This document shows, piece after piece, positions 8,223 to 15,967 of a stretch of DNA of 27,428 bases. The notes below the pieces were generated by a model. That model searched no databases and was not told the DNA's origin. It saw nothing but the letters and a program-made list of their open reading frames with translations. A program made the position numbers and the translations under genes. The number at the start of each line of letters is the position of its first letter. Within the stretch, counting starts at the first letter, position 1. This DNA is from JBAXAM01 sp037142515 (GTDB lineage Bacteria > Pseudomonadota > Gammaproteobacteria > UBA9339), in NCBI GenBank assembly GCA_037142515.1, contig JBAXAM010000017.1:1-27428 (forward strand). Direction: 5' to 3'.

Positions 8223-9256
8223 GTTAGTTTGGCGTCTTGTAACACATTGGCTAATTCATCGCGGATTCTTTGTGGAACCTGTTTTTCCGCTTCTACTACC
8301 GCCTTCTCTAAAGCGCTATAAAAAGCAGCAACATTTGCGCTGCCATGGCTTTTAATCACAACACCCTGTAACCCAATAAGAGTTGCTCCATTATATTTTC
8401 CTGGATCTATATCTCTATACAATCTTCTTAGCATTGGTAGAGCAAGCAGTGCCATTGCTTTAGTAACAATATTGCGAAGCATATTTCGCTTGGCATAAAA
8501 AGCGACTAATTTTAATACTCCTTCGACAGATTTAAGCATTATATTACCAATAAAACCATCGCATACGATTACATCAACGTCGCCTTTAAAAAGATCGTTG
8601 CCTTCGACAAAGCCGACATAATTTATATTTTTATTTTCGGTAAGAACATGCATAGCTTTTTTAATTTGTTCATTACCTTTGCTCTCTTCTGAACCAATGT
8701 TTAACAAAGCAACTTTAGGGCATTTAACATTGTCTATCACTGAAGCTAGCACTGATCCCATTACCGCAAATTGGAAGAGGTAACTAGAGTCTGAATCAAC
8801 ATTGGCACCAAGATCTAATACATGGGTACTTTTACCCAAAACTACTGTAGGAAATGTTGTAGTAATTGCTGGGCGGTCAATGCCTGGCAAAGTTTTCAAT
8901 ACAAATCTTGCCGTAGCCATTAAAGCACCAGTATTACCAGCGCTTACGCATGCTTGCGCTACCCCGTCCTTAACCAAATTAATTGCAACCCGCATTGATG
9001 AGTCTTTTTTACCGCGCAAAGCCTTCGATGGCAATTCATCCATTGATACTTCTTCGGAAGCATGTTTAACAATAATGCGCTCCTGAAGTTTTATTTCTCT
9101 AGCGGCTGCTACTTTAGCATTTAGAATATCTTGATTGCCCACTAGAATAAGCTTTACCTTTGGGTAGCGCGCAAGCAATTTAAAGGCAGCAGGCACCGTA
9201 ACACTCGGTCCGTTATCTCCGCCCATAGCATCAATTGAAATTGTAATGTTTTCCAA
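8219..9256 (-). CDS. plsX: Phosphate acyltransferase PlsX (TTG start)
   Basis: Converts acyl-ACP to acyl-phosphate, the donor used by PlsY for glycerol-3-phosphate acylation in phospholipid synthesis. The 345-residue product carries the family N-terminus DAMGGDNGP (9-17), VSAGNTGALMATA, DLGANVD and VCDGFIGNIMLKSVEG motifs. The codon at 9256 is TTG. The next in-frame ATG is Met11 inside the conserved DAMGGD motif and would remove the first strand, so TTG is the only plausible start. It lies 2 nt after the rpmF stop, so initiation probably depends on ribosomes terminating on rpmF. The Shine-Dalgarno is poor. Confidence 0.95.
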   Translation of the reverse strand: MENITISIDAMGGDNGPSVTVPAAFKLLARYPKVKLILVGNQDILNAKVAAAREIKLQERIIVKHASEEVSMDELPSKALRGKKDSSMRVAINLVKDGVAQACVSAGNTGALMATARFVLKTLPGIDRPAITTTFPTVVLGKSTHVLDLGANVDSDSSYLFQFAVMGSVLASVIDNVKCPKVALLNIGSEESKGNEQIKKAMHVLTENKNINYVGFVEGNDLFKGDVDVIVCDGFIGNIMLKSVEGVLKLVAFYAKRNMLRNIVTKAMALLALPMLRRLYRDIDPGKYNGATLIGLQGVVIKSHGSANVAAFYSALEKAVVEAEKQVPQRIRDELANVLQDAKLT

Positions 9257-9258
9257 AG

Positions 9259-9465
9259 TTATTGCCCAGTATTAGTTTTAGAATCTTTAATGGGCTTTGG
9301 CGCTATAACTTGACGACCACGATAATAACCATCTTTGGTCATACAGTGACGCTTATGAGTTTCGCCAGAAGTTTTATCAACCGACAACGTTGGACTGGTT
9401 AGTGCATTATGCGCACGACGCATGCCTCGTTTCGATCTTGTTACTCTGCTTTTTTGAACAGCCAT
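9259..9465 (-). CDS. rpmF: 50S ribosomal protein L32
   Basis: Small basic protein of the large ribosomal subunit. The 68-residue sequence begins MAVQKSRVTRSKRGMRRAHN and contains LSVDKTSGETHKRH and DGYYRGRQVI, both diagnostic of bacterial L32. It is about ten residues longer than the E. coli protein because of a polar C-terminal tail (KPIKDSKTNTGQ). CTGGAG lies 6 nt before the ATG. It is the first gene of the operon, with its own promoter just upstream. The usual partner yceD (DUF177), found just upstream in E. coli, is absent here. Confidence 0.97.
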   Translation of the reverse strand: MAVQKSRVTRSKRGMRRAHNALTSPTLSVDKTSGETHKRHCMTKDGYYRGRQVIAPKPIKDSKTNTGQ

Positions 9466-9505
9466 TTTTTTCTCCAGATATAATAAAATTTTAAACTCAA
9501 AAGAA

Positions 9506-9534
9506 ATACTAACCGTATGAATTTACTATGTCAA
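9506..9534 (-). promoter_or_regulatory. Sigma70-type promoter for the rpmF-plsX-fab operon
   Basis: On the minus strand a perfect -35 TTGACA (9534-9529) is followed after 17 nt by TAGTAT (9511-9506), a 4/6 match to the -10 consensus. Transcription would start near 9500, giving an rpmF leader of about 35 nt that contains the CTGGAG ribosome binding site. The -35 lies in the first of three 12-bp tandem repeats, so a protein bound there would be expected to affect transcription. Not tested experimentally. Confidence 0.65.
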
Positions 9535-9564
9535 AATTTATGTCAAAATTAATGTGAAAATTGT
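9529..9564. repeat. Three tandem 12-bp repeats at the fab operon promoter
   Basis: Three head-to-tail copies read TGTCAAAATTTA (9529-9540), TGTCAAAATTAA (9541-9552) and TGTGAAAATTGT (9553-9564). The first overlaps the -35 of the rpmF promoter, the second contains the rluC stop codon, and the third is in the last codons of rluC. A 12-bp period is close to one helical turn, so a protein could contact the same DNA face in each copy. It could also be a slippage-derived low-complexity tract. Confidence 0.7.
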
Positions 9565-10505
9565 TTTATTATTTTTTCAAGCTGTGAATCCAAAGGGGCA
9601 ACAAGATTTATTTTTGCTCCATCTGGCCAGGCAAATCGCATTTCTTTTGCGTGCAAAAACAACCTTTTTAATCCAAGCTTACTCATTTTACGGTTAAATT
9701 CTTTATCCCCATATTTCTCATCGCCAGCAATGGGATAACATATATGGGTTGCATGAACGCGGATTTGATGGGTGCGCCCTGTTTTTAGTTCGGCTTCGAG
9801 CAACGACATCTCAGCACCAGTCCTTGCTGGTCGAAAAATAGTTACCGATGCTTTTCCAGCTTGCGTAACTGTTACTATTCGCTCACCCGAGCTTAACTGA
9901 TTTTTTAATAGTGGCGCATCGACAATGCGCTCTCTATTTTCCCATTCCCATTGCCCGCGGACTAGTAATAAATATTTTTTAAAAATACCTCCGCTACGAA
10001 TTAATTCATGTAATTGGCGCAAGGCACTTCTTTTCTTAGCCAAGATTATACAACCAGAGGTGTCCCGATCAAGACGATGGACCAGCTCTAAATCTCTAAT
10101 ATCTGGCCTTGCTGCTCTTAAAATCTCAATTACACCAAAATTAATGCCACTACCACCATGAGACGCTATACCAGTGGGCTTATTGACAACTAAAATCTTA
10201 TCATCTTCAAAAATAATACTATCTAGTAATAAATTAATTAAATTACTTCCTGGCTTACTTTTTTCTTCACTGACTTTACTCCAAAATGGTGGAACTCTTA
10301 TTAAATCATTTGGTTGCAGTTTATATGAAGGCCCGACACGCCCCTTATTTACTCGAACTTCGCCGCTACGCAGCATTCTGTAAATACGGCTTTTGGGAAC
10401 GTCTTTCAGCTTATTAAACAAAAAGTTATCTATCCGCTGACCAGCGGCATCTGCATCTATAGTTAAATTATTTAACTTTGTTGTTAATTTGTCTTGTTGT
10501 ATCAT
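9549..10505 (-). CDS. rluC: 23S rRNA pseudouridine synthase, RluC type
   Basis: Isomerises uridines in 23S rRNA (E. coli RluC makes positions 955, 2504 and 2580). The 318-residue protein has an N-terminal S4 RNA-binding domain (about 22-80, with SRIYRMLRSGEVRVNKGRV) and the RluA-family catalytic motif HRLDRDTSG with Asp146. The later GRTHQIRVH segment is also conserved. The frame remains open another 76 codons upstream, but that stretch is hydrophobic, unlike any RluC, and runs through the rne leader. I chose the ATG at 10505, which gives almost exactly the E. coli length (319). It diverges from rne as in E. coli. The genes yceF (maf) and yceD that follow it there are missing. Confidence 0.93.
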   Translation of the reverse strand: MIQQDKLTTKLNNLTIDADAAGQRIDNFLFNKLKDVPKSRIYRMLRSGEVRVNKGRVGPSYKLQPNDLIRVPPFWSKVSEEKSKPGSNLINLLLDSIIFEDDKILVVNKPTGIASHGGSGINFGVIEILRAARPDIRDLELVHRLDRDTSGCIILAKKRSALRQLHELIRSGGIFKKYLLLVRGQWEWENRERIVDAPLLKNQLSSGERIVTVTQAGKASVTIFRPARTGAEMSLLEAELKTGRTHQIRVHATHICYPIAGDEKYGDKEFNRKMSKLGLKRLFLHAKEMRFAWPDGAKINLVAPLDSQLEKIIKQFSH

Positions 10506-10585
10506 ACCATACGAACAATAATCTTTTAATTCAATGTTTACAAATAAAAAAATACAGTTGCATTTTTTTTGATTGGGTGAGAAAC

Positions 10586-10614
10586 TTGAAAATTGAAAGA
10601 ATTCGCAAGATAAA
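10586..10614 (+). promoter_or_regulatory. Candidate rne promoter
   Basis: TTGAAA (10586-10591), a 17-nt spacer and GATAAA (10609-10614) form a plausible sigma70 promoter. The start would be near 10621, just before the first leader hairpin, giving an rne leader of about 134 nt. The -10 is only a partial match and the surroundings are AT-rich, so other positions are possible. Confidence 0.4.
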
Positions 10615-10624
10615 AATAAAAGGG

Positions 10625-10716
10625 ACCAGCGGGATAAAAATTTAGAAGGCTGGTATAAATAAAACGGCGCGTCAAGATATATAAATCCTACCAGGTAGGC
10701 GTGTGAGACGGACACG
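10625..10716 (+). promoter_or_regulatory. Hairpin-rich 5' leader of rne, possible autoregulatory element
   Basis: Three stems can be drawn in the transcript. ACCAGC (10625-10630) pairs with GCTGGT (10649-10654) around an 18-nt purine/AT loop. CCTAC (10687-10691) pairs with GTAGG (10695-10699) around a 3-nt loop. CGTGT (10700-10704) pairs with ACACG (10712-10716) around GAGACGG. In E. coli and other gammaproteobacteria the long rne leader folds into hairpins that let RNase E repress its own mRNA (Rfam rne5). The position and multi-hairpin layout fit that role. I have not aligned it to the Rfam model. Confidence 0.5.
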
Positions 10717-10754
10717 TAACAAAAAAGTGCCAATTAATCAAAGAGTTTAATAAG

Positions 10755-12776
10755 ATGAATAAAATGCTGATTAGCGCAGCTCAGCCAGATGAGGTGCGTG
10801 TTGCTTTAGTTAAGGGTCAACTGCTGTACGATTTAGATGTTGAATACCCAGGATTTGAACAAAAAAAAGCCAATATTTACAAAGGACGCGTTTCACGGGT
10901 TGAACCAAGCCTAGAAGCTGCTTTTGTTGACTATGGAGCTGACCGTCACGGATTTTTGCCCTTCAAAGAAATTGCCCGTTCTTATTTTAGGCCCGAAGTT
11001 GCCAACGAATCTTTTTCTCACTTGAGTATTAGAGACGCCTTGCGTGAAGGCCAAGAAATAATCGTACAAATTGATAAAGAAGAACGCGGAACTAAAGGTG
11101 CAGCCTTAACTACTTTTATTAGTTTAGCAGGCTCCTACCTAGTACTCATGCCAAATAATCCACGCGTTGGCGGAATCTCACGGCGAGTTGAAGGCAAGGA
11201 ACGCGACGATCTGCGCGACCTTATGCGCAATCTCAATCTTCCCGAAGGAATGGGGTTAATCGTGCGTACAGCTGGCGTTGGAAAGAATTTAGACGAATTG
11301 AAATGGGACATGGATTCCTTGATGCGCCAGTGGCGTGCTATAGAAGCAGTATCGCCCAGCCGTCCCGCCCCGTTTTTGATTTACCAAGAAGGTGATGCCG
11401 TAATGCGAGCTATTCGCGATTACCTGCGCCAAGACATTAAGGAAATTTTGGTTGATACACCTGAGATATTTGAAAAATCCAAGCAGTATATCGAACAAGT
11501 TAAACCAGATTTTATTGATCGCATTAAACTATATCAAAGCAAAATACCTCTTTTTAGTTTTTACCAAATAGAAAAACAAATTGAAACTGCTTATCAACGT
11601 ATTGTTCACTTGCCATCAGGTGGATCAATAGTCATTGATCATACTGAAGCATTGGTTAGCATTGATGTTAATTCAGCCAAGGCAACTGGTGGCAGCGATA
11701 TTGAAGACACTGCATTTAATACCAACCTTGAAGCTGCCGATGAAATCGCCCGTCAATTGCGACTACGCGATATTGGCGGACTAATTGTCATAGACTTTAT
11801 TGATATGTCACATATCAAACACCAACGTGAAGTAAGTCAACTTCTACGCAAATCTTTGGAGTGTGATCGCGCGCGCGTTCAAGTCGGTCACATTACACGT
11901 TTTGGTTTATTAGAAATGTCACGTCAACGACTACGTTCGGTTTTAGGCAAAGAAGCACAAGTACCCTGCCCACGCTGTGATGGTCAAGGAACTATTAGAA
12001 GCATCGAATCACTCTCTTCTTCAATAATTCTCATGATCGAAGAAGAAGCAACCAAAGAGAATACTGCCGAAATACAATTACAACTACCACTAGATTTCGC
12101 TACTTTCATGCTCAATGAAAAGCGCGAGGTTTTAGCGGAAATTACTCAGCGCCAAAAAATAAGAATTACTATTTTACCTAATCAGCATTTAGAAACACCA
12201 CAATATAAGATCAAGCGCATTCGCACCAATGAAACAACTAAGACTGGTGAGTTAAGCTATAAATCAATCGAGCTACCTGACGCCACGATGCCGGAAAAAC
12301 AAGCTGTATCAGCTCGAATAATAGAGAAACCAGCTGTAACACCAATTTTAGAAGCTAAAACAACTGAATCCAAGATTGTTGGTAGCTTGAAACAATTTAT
12401 TGGTAAAATTTTCAAAGCGCCAGAAAAAGCTGAGACCAAACCAGAGGAAGTGAAAGCAACTACTGAGACAAAAAAAGCACAACCATTCAAAGGAAGATCG
12501 CCTCGTAGTAATTTCCCTAAAAAGCGTCGTGATTATCATGGCGAACGTACGCAGCAGCGCCGACGTCCTCCTGGAACTGGCCGTTATGCTTTCGGTAGTC
12601 GCGGTAGCAGCAAAAAAACCTTTGGTCCACCGCCCAGCAATATTTATCCTGAAATAACAGCAGAGCGTATCGAAGAGGAAAATTTATTTTCTCCTGATGC
12701 CAAGCCCATACAGAAAGCTGAGCCATCGCAAGTTTCGGAAAATACTGCGAAAAAAGAAGATTCAAATATAGAATAA
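10755..12776 (+). CDS. rne: Ribonuclease E, short C-terminal region
   Basis: Endoribonuclease that initiates mRNA decay and processes rRNA and tRNA precursors, normally the scaffold of the degradosome. The 673-residue protein has the full catalytic half: S1 domain (about 36-125), 5'-sensor/RNase H region, DNase I-like domain with metal ligands Asp304 (VSIDVNSAKATGG) and Asp347 (IVIDFIDM), and the Zn-link CPRC (405-408) that joins dimers. After about residue 515 the sequence is low complexity. It includes a Pro/Thr/Lys-rich stretch and an Arg-rich patch (SPRSNFPKKRRDY, QQRRRPPGTGR) probably binding RNA. This tail is far shorter than in E. coli (1061 residues), so docking sites for helicase, enolase and PNPase are probably reduced or different. 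It lacks a strong Shine-Dalgarno. Confidence 0.96.
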   Translation: MNKMLISAAQPDEVRVALVKGQLLYDLDVEYPGFEQKKANIYKGRVSRVEPSLEAAFVDYGADRHGFLPFKEIARSYFRPEVANESFSHLSIRDALREGQEIIVQIDKEERGTKGAALTTFISLAGSYLVLMPNNPRVGGISRRVEGKERDDLRDLMRNLNLPEGMGLIVRTAGVGKNLDELKWDMDSLMRQWRAIEAVSPSRPAPFLIYQEGDAVMRAIRDYLRQDIKEILVDTPEIFEKSKQYIEQVKPDFIDRIKLYQSKIPLFSFYQIEKQIETAYQRIVHLPSGGSIVIDHTEALVSIDVNSAKATGGSDIEDTAFNTNLEAADEIARQLRLRDIGGLIVIDFIDMSHIKHQREVSQLLRKSLECDRARVQVGHITRFGLLEMSRQRLRSVLGKEAQVPCPRCDGQGTIRSIESLSSSIILMIEEEATKENTAEIQLQLPLDFATFMLNEKREVLAEITQRQKIRITILPNQHLETPQYKIKRIRTNETTKTGELSYKSIELPDATMPEKQAVSARIIEKPAVTPILEAKTTESKIVGSLKQFIGKIFKAPEKAETKPEEVKATTETKKAQPFKGRSPRSNFPKKRRDYHGERTQQRRRPPGTGRYAFGSRGSSKKTFGPPPSNIYPEITAERIEEENLFSPDAKPIQKAEPSQVSENTAKKEDSNIE

Positions 12777-12822
12777 ATTTTTAAAAAATATTTTAATAAA
12801 TATATAGAAAGGGGGCAATATT

Positions 12823-13953
12823 ATGGCGGTAACAATTGCTGTTCCAAAAGAAACCAAAGCTGGTGAGCTTCGCGTTGCGATGACGCCAGCTTTAGTTATC
12901 CGGCTTACAAAACTAGGAACTAGCGTTAAAATTCAAAGTAACGCTGGTGCTGGTATTCATGCTCAAGATGCTGCATATAAAGACACAGAAATAGTTCCTA
13001 CTGCTCACGCTCTTTATCATTCTGGGGATGTGATTCTTAAAGTACAGCCACCAACCGAAGATGAAGTTGCATCGATGAAGGAAAATTCAGTTTTGATTTC
13101 TTTCTTGTATCCGCATATGCAACCAAACATCGTAAAAAAAATGCTAGAAAAGAAAATCACTAGTTTTGCAATGGAGCTCGTACCGCGTATTTCTCGTGCA
13201 CAAGACATGGATGCTCTTTCGTCACAAGCGACTATTGCAGGCTATAAAGCAGTTTTATTAGCTGCAGACAACAGCAAATTTTTCTTTCCCATGTTAACTA
13301 CAGCTGCTGGATCAATTCGTCCAGCTAAAGTATTTATTATCGGTGTCGGTGTTGCTGGTTTGCAAGCAATTGCAACAGCAAGACGATTGGGTGCTCAGGT
13401 TAGTGCTTATGATGTACGTCCCGAAACCAAAGAACAGACTGAATCTTTGGGTGCCAAATTTTTTGATACTGGTGTCCAAGCAACTGGCGAAGGTGGCTAT
13501 GCTCGTGAATTAACGCAAGAAGAAAAAATTAAACAAGCCGAAGCCTTAAAAAAGCATATTTCTACCTGCGATGTCATCATCACTACTGCAGGTGTTCCAG
13601 GAAGACCCGCACCAAAAATACTAAGTAAAGATATGGTCGAGTCAATGAAACCCGGCGCTGTTGTAGTCGATATTTTAGCTGATATGGGTGGTAACTGTGA
13701 ATTAACCAAACCAGATAAAACTGTATATCACAACGATGTCGCCATTCTTGGGCCAATTAATATTCCAAGCAGCCTAGCAATTAATGCCAGCGAAATGTAT
13801 GCTCGTAACCTGATTAACTTGCTCAGTTTAATGATTAAAGAAGGTGCGTTAAATTTAGACTGGAATGATGAAATTATTGCAGGCTCTGTAGTAACACACG
13901 AAGGCATCATTAAAAATGAAACTGTAAAAAAACTTTTGGAGGGTAAACTATGA
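12823..13953 (+). CDS. pntAA: NAD(P) transhydrogenase subunit alpha, part 1
   Basis: NAD(H)-binding domain I of the proton-pumping transhydrogenase, which reduces NADP+ with NADH using proton-motive force. The 376-residue soluble subunit has the N-terminal alanine-dehydrogenase-like half, the conserved RISRAQDMDALSSQA segment (122-136), and the dinucleotide-binding glycine motif GVGVAGLQAIATA (174-186). An AGGGGG Shine-Dalgarno lies about 7 nt before the ATG. It ends with ATGA overlapping pntAB. The 46-nt gap from rne is A/T only apart from the Shine-Dalgarno, so either readthrough from rne or a local promoter is possible. Confidence 0.95.
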   Translation: MAVTIAVPKETKAGELRVAMTPALVIRLTKLGTSVKIQSNAGAGIHAQDAAYKDTEIVPTAHALYHSGDVILKVQPPTEDEVASMKENSVLISFLYPHMQPNIVKKMLEKKITSFAMELVPRISRAQDMDALSSQATIAGYKAVLLAADNSKFFFPMLTTAAGSIRPAKVFIIGVGVAGLQAIATARRLGAQVSAYDVRPETKEQTESLGAKFFDTGVQATGEGGYARELTQEEKIKQAEALKKHISTCDVIITTAGVPGRPAPKILSKDMVESMKPGAVVVDILADMGGNCELTKPDKTVYHNDVAILGPINIPSSLAINASEMYARNLINLLSLMIKEGALNLDWNDEIIAGSVVTHEGIIKNETVKKLLEGKL

Positions 13954-14240
13954 CAATTGATGGTTTTACCGCTATTTACTTATTTACTTTGGCTGCATTT
14001 ACTGGCTATGAAGTTATAAGCCGTGTACCAGTAATTTTACACACGCCATTAATGTCTGGATCTAACTTTATTCACGGGCTTGTATTAGTAGGAGCGATTA
14101 TCGCCCTAGGTCACGCCACAACAACTACTGAAATAATTCTTGGATTTATTTCAGTGCTATTAGCAACTGGTAACGCTGTTGGTGGCTATGTAGTTACAGT
14201 CCGAATGTTAGAAATGTTTAGGAGCAAATCCAATGCGTGA
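13950..14240 (+). CDS. pntAB: NAD(P) transhydrogenase subunit alpha, part 2
   Basis: Membrane segment of the alpha chain, encoded as a separate 96-residue polypeptide. It shows about three hydrophobic helices (7-22, 41-55, 61-85) and the family signature FIHGLVLVGAI (40-50). With PntB it forms the proton channel (domain II). In E. coli this region is fused to the NAD-binding domain as one PntA; the three-gene form is known from Rhodospirillum rubrum and many other bacteria. GGAGGGTAAACT precedes the ATG, which overlaps the pntAA stop by 4 nt. It overlaps pntB by 8 nt. Confidence 0.94.
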   Translation: MTIDGFTAIYLFTLAAFTGYEVISRVPVILHTPLMSGSNFIHGLVLVGAIIALGHATTTTEIILGFISVLLATGNAVGGYVVTVRMLEMFRSKSNA

Positions 14241-15606
14241 TATTATTATTCAAGTTATTTATTATGCTGCCGCTATTTTATTCGTTTTAGGCCTAAAGCG
14301 CATGAGCTCGCCAAAGACTGCTACCAGTGGAGTTCAATGGGCAGGTGTTGGTATGTTACTTGCCATAGCGGTTACTTTCTTATTTCCCAATCTACATAAT
14401 TTTGCATTGATTCTTTTAGCAATTGCAATTGGCACAATAATTGCCTGGGTGGCAGCAAAAAAAGTAGCAATGACTGCAATGCCAGAAATGATAGCAATGT
14501 ACAATGGCATGGGCGGTGGCGCTGCTGCTGCGATTGCTGCTATAGAATTATTTAAACTATCCTCAGGCTCTGTTGAAACTATGACGCTAACAACTTTTAT
14601 TTTGGCAGTTGTTGGTGGGTTAATTGGAGCAGTGTCGTTTTCTGGTAGTATTCTTGCCTTTTTTAAGTTGCGTGATTGGCTGAAAAATATTTATTTCCCC
14701 ATGCAGCAAATTATAAATCTCAGTGTACTTGCCAGCGCAATTTTATTCGGCTTTACATTCTTTTTCTGGCATTCACCTATTGTTTTCGTATTATTTTTTA
14801 TCGCCAGCTTGATCTATGGCATTTTAATGACTATGAGTATCGGCGGCGCAGATATGCCTGTAGTAATTGCGCTATATAATGCTTTTACCGGTCTTGCCGT
14901 TGCTTGCGAAGGCTTTGTGATGAACAACGTTGCTATGATTATTGCCGGAACTATTGTTGGATCATCAGGAACTTTATTGACTCTGCTTATGGCTAAAGCC
15001 ATGAATAGATCGATAGTCAATGTACTATTTGCAAAATTTGGTGGCGGTGGCAGTGGTGCTGCAGTTGAAGGCACCTCTAAATCTATGGAAGTTGATGATG
15101 CTGCAGTAATGCTAAACTTTGTGAGCAAAGTAATCTTTATTCCAGGTTACGGTATGGCAGTGGCACAAGCTCAACAAAAAGTATGGGAACTTGCATCGTT
15201 GCTCATAGACAAGGGTGTTGATGTAAAATTTGCCATTCATCCAGTAGCAGGAAGAATGCCTGGTCACATGAATGTATTACTTGCCGAAGCCGGGGTTCCT
15301 TATGACTATATTGCAGATATGGACGAAATTAATAATGACTTTGCTTCGACCGATATAGTCATTGTGCTCGGCGCTAATGACGTTGTGAATCCAGCTGCAA
15401 GAACTGATAAAACCAGCCCGATTTACGGCATGCCAATTTTAAACGCTGATCAAGCTAAACAAATCTTTGTTATTAAACGCGGCAAAGGCAAGGGTTATGC
15501 TGGCATAGAAAACCTATTATTCTTTAATGACAAGTGTCGCATGGTATATGGTGACGCTAAACAGGTCATGGCAAAAATGATTCAAACTTTGAAAGAACAA
15601 GAATAA
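14233..15606 (+). CDS. pntB: NAD(P) transhydrogenase subunit beta
   Basis: Beta subunit containing most of the membrane proton channel and the NADP(H)-binding domain III. The 457-residue protein has about nine membrane helices in residues 1-260 and MPEMIAMYNGMGGGAAAAIA (83-102) between early helices. It has the domain III motifs GYGMAVAQAQ (305-314), HPVAGRMPGHMNVLLAEA (336-353), GANDVVNPAA (380-389) and KRGKGKGYAGIEN (415-427). AGGAG lies about 8 nt before the ATG inside the end of pntAB. The complex can supply NADPH for FabG and other biosynthesis. There is no strong terminator after its stop. Confidence 0.96.
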   Translation: MRDIIIQVIYYAAAILFVLGLKRMSSPKTATSGVQWAGVGMLLAIAVTFLFPNLHNFALILLAIAIGTIIAWVAAKKVAMTAMPEMIAMYNGMGGGAAAAIAAIELFKLSSGSVETMTLTTFILAVVGGLIGAVSFSGSILAFFKLRDWLKNIYFPMQQIINLSVLASAILFGFTFFFWHSPIVFVLFFIASLIYGILMTMSIGGADMPVVIALYNAFTGLAVACEGFVMNNVAMIIAGTIVGSSGTLLTLLMAKAMNRSIVNVLFAKFGGGGSGAAVEGTSKSMEVDDAAVMLNFVSKVIFIPGYGMAVAQAQQKVWELASLLIDKGVDVKFAIHPVAGRMPGHMNVLLAEAGVPYDYIADMDEINNDFASTDIVIVLGANDVVNPAARTDKTSPIYGMPILNADQAKQIFVIKRGKGKGYAGIENLLFFNDKCRMVYGDAKQVMAKMIQTLKEQE

Positions 15607-15677
15607 AAATTTTTACAGTCTGGCTGAGCTATAAATTTGTTTTACATTAACTTTTTTAGAAACTAGGTATAGTTTTT

Positions 15678-15929
15678 ATGATTACTCAGTTAACTCCAAA
15701 AGAGCTTGTCGGTGTTGCTGGCGGTGTAGATTTACTACAACAGCTACAATACGGACTTTACTTGATGTCTGGATTAGTCGTACTTGTTGGTGTAGTTGCC
15801 AAAACAGGTGAATATTTATTAGATCAGTATAAAAAATGTTATGATAAAGAAATAGGAGCTGATAACATTTTATGCAGTGTTTTTAGATATATCGAACTCT
15901 CACTAAAATCTACAGAACCTGATTTATAG
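15678..15929 (+). CDS. Small protein with double-glycine leader, bacteriocin-like candidate
   Basis: An 83-residue protein I cannot assign to a known family. Its first 16 residues, MITQLTPKELVGVAGG, match the double-glycine leader consensus LTxxELxxVxGG position for position. Such leaders are cut after GG by peptidase-C39 ABC exporters of class II bacteriocins, microcins and signalling peptides. The predicted mature part (17-83) is 67 residues. It starts with a helix, has a hydrophobic stretch LYLMSGLVVLVGVVAKTG (27-44), then a polar tail with two cysteines (54 and 66) that could form a disulfide. A weak CTAGG sits about 10 nt before the ATG; no convincing promoter is visible in the 71 nt after pntB. 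No C39 transporter or immunity gene is in this window. An ordinary small membrane protein is the alternative. Confidence 0.65.
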   Translation: MITQLTPKELVGVAGGVDLLQQLQYGLYLMSGLVVLVGVVAKTGEYLLDQYKKCYDKEIGADNILCSVFRYIELSLKSTEPDL

Positions 15930-15935
15930 TTATCT

Positions 15936-15962
15936 GGTTAATTTATTTTTAAAATAAAAACC
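15936..15962 (+). terminator. Weak AT-rich hairpin between convergent genes
   Basis: GGTT (15936-15939) pairs with AACC (15959-15962). After a two-base bulge, TTTATTT (15942-15948) pairs with AAATAAA (15952-15958) around a 3-nt loop. TGGTTTT follows. It sits between the small gene and the convergent hpt. The stem is almost entirely A/T and the T run is short, so it is at best a weak terminator. Confidence 0.25.
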
Positions 15963-15967
15963 TGGTT

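Noticed and set aside
10506..10733. 76-codon upstream extension of rluC
   Set aside because: The extra residues are hydrophobic and unlike RluC, they overlap the rne leader, and the start at 10505 gives the normal family length.
12777..12812. AT-only near-palindrome between rne and pntAA as a terminator
   Set aside because: The arms are A/T only with no stable stem or clear T run; such pairs are expected by chance in this composition.
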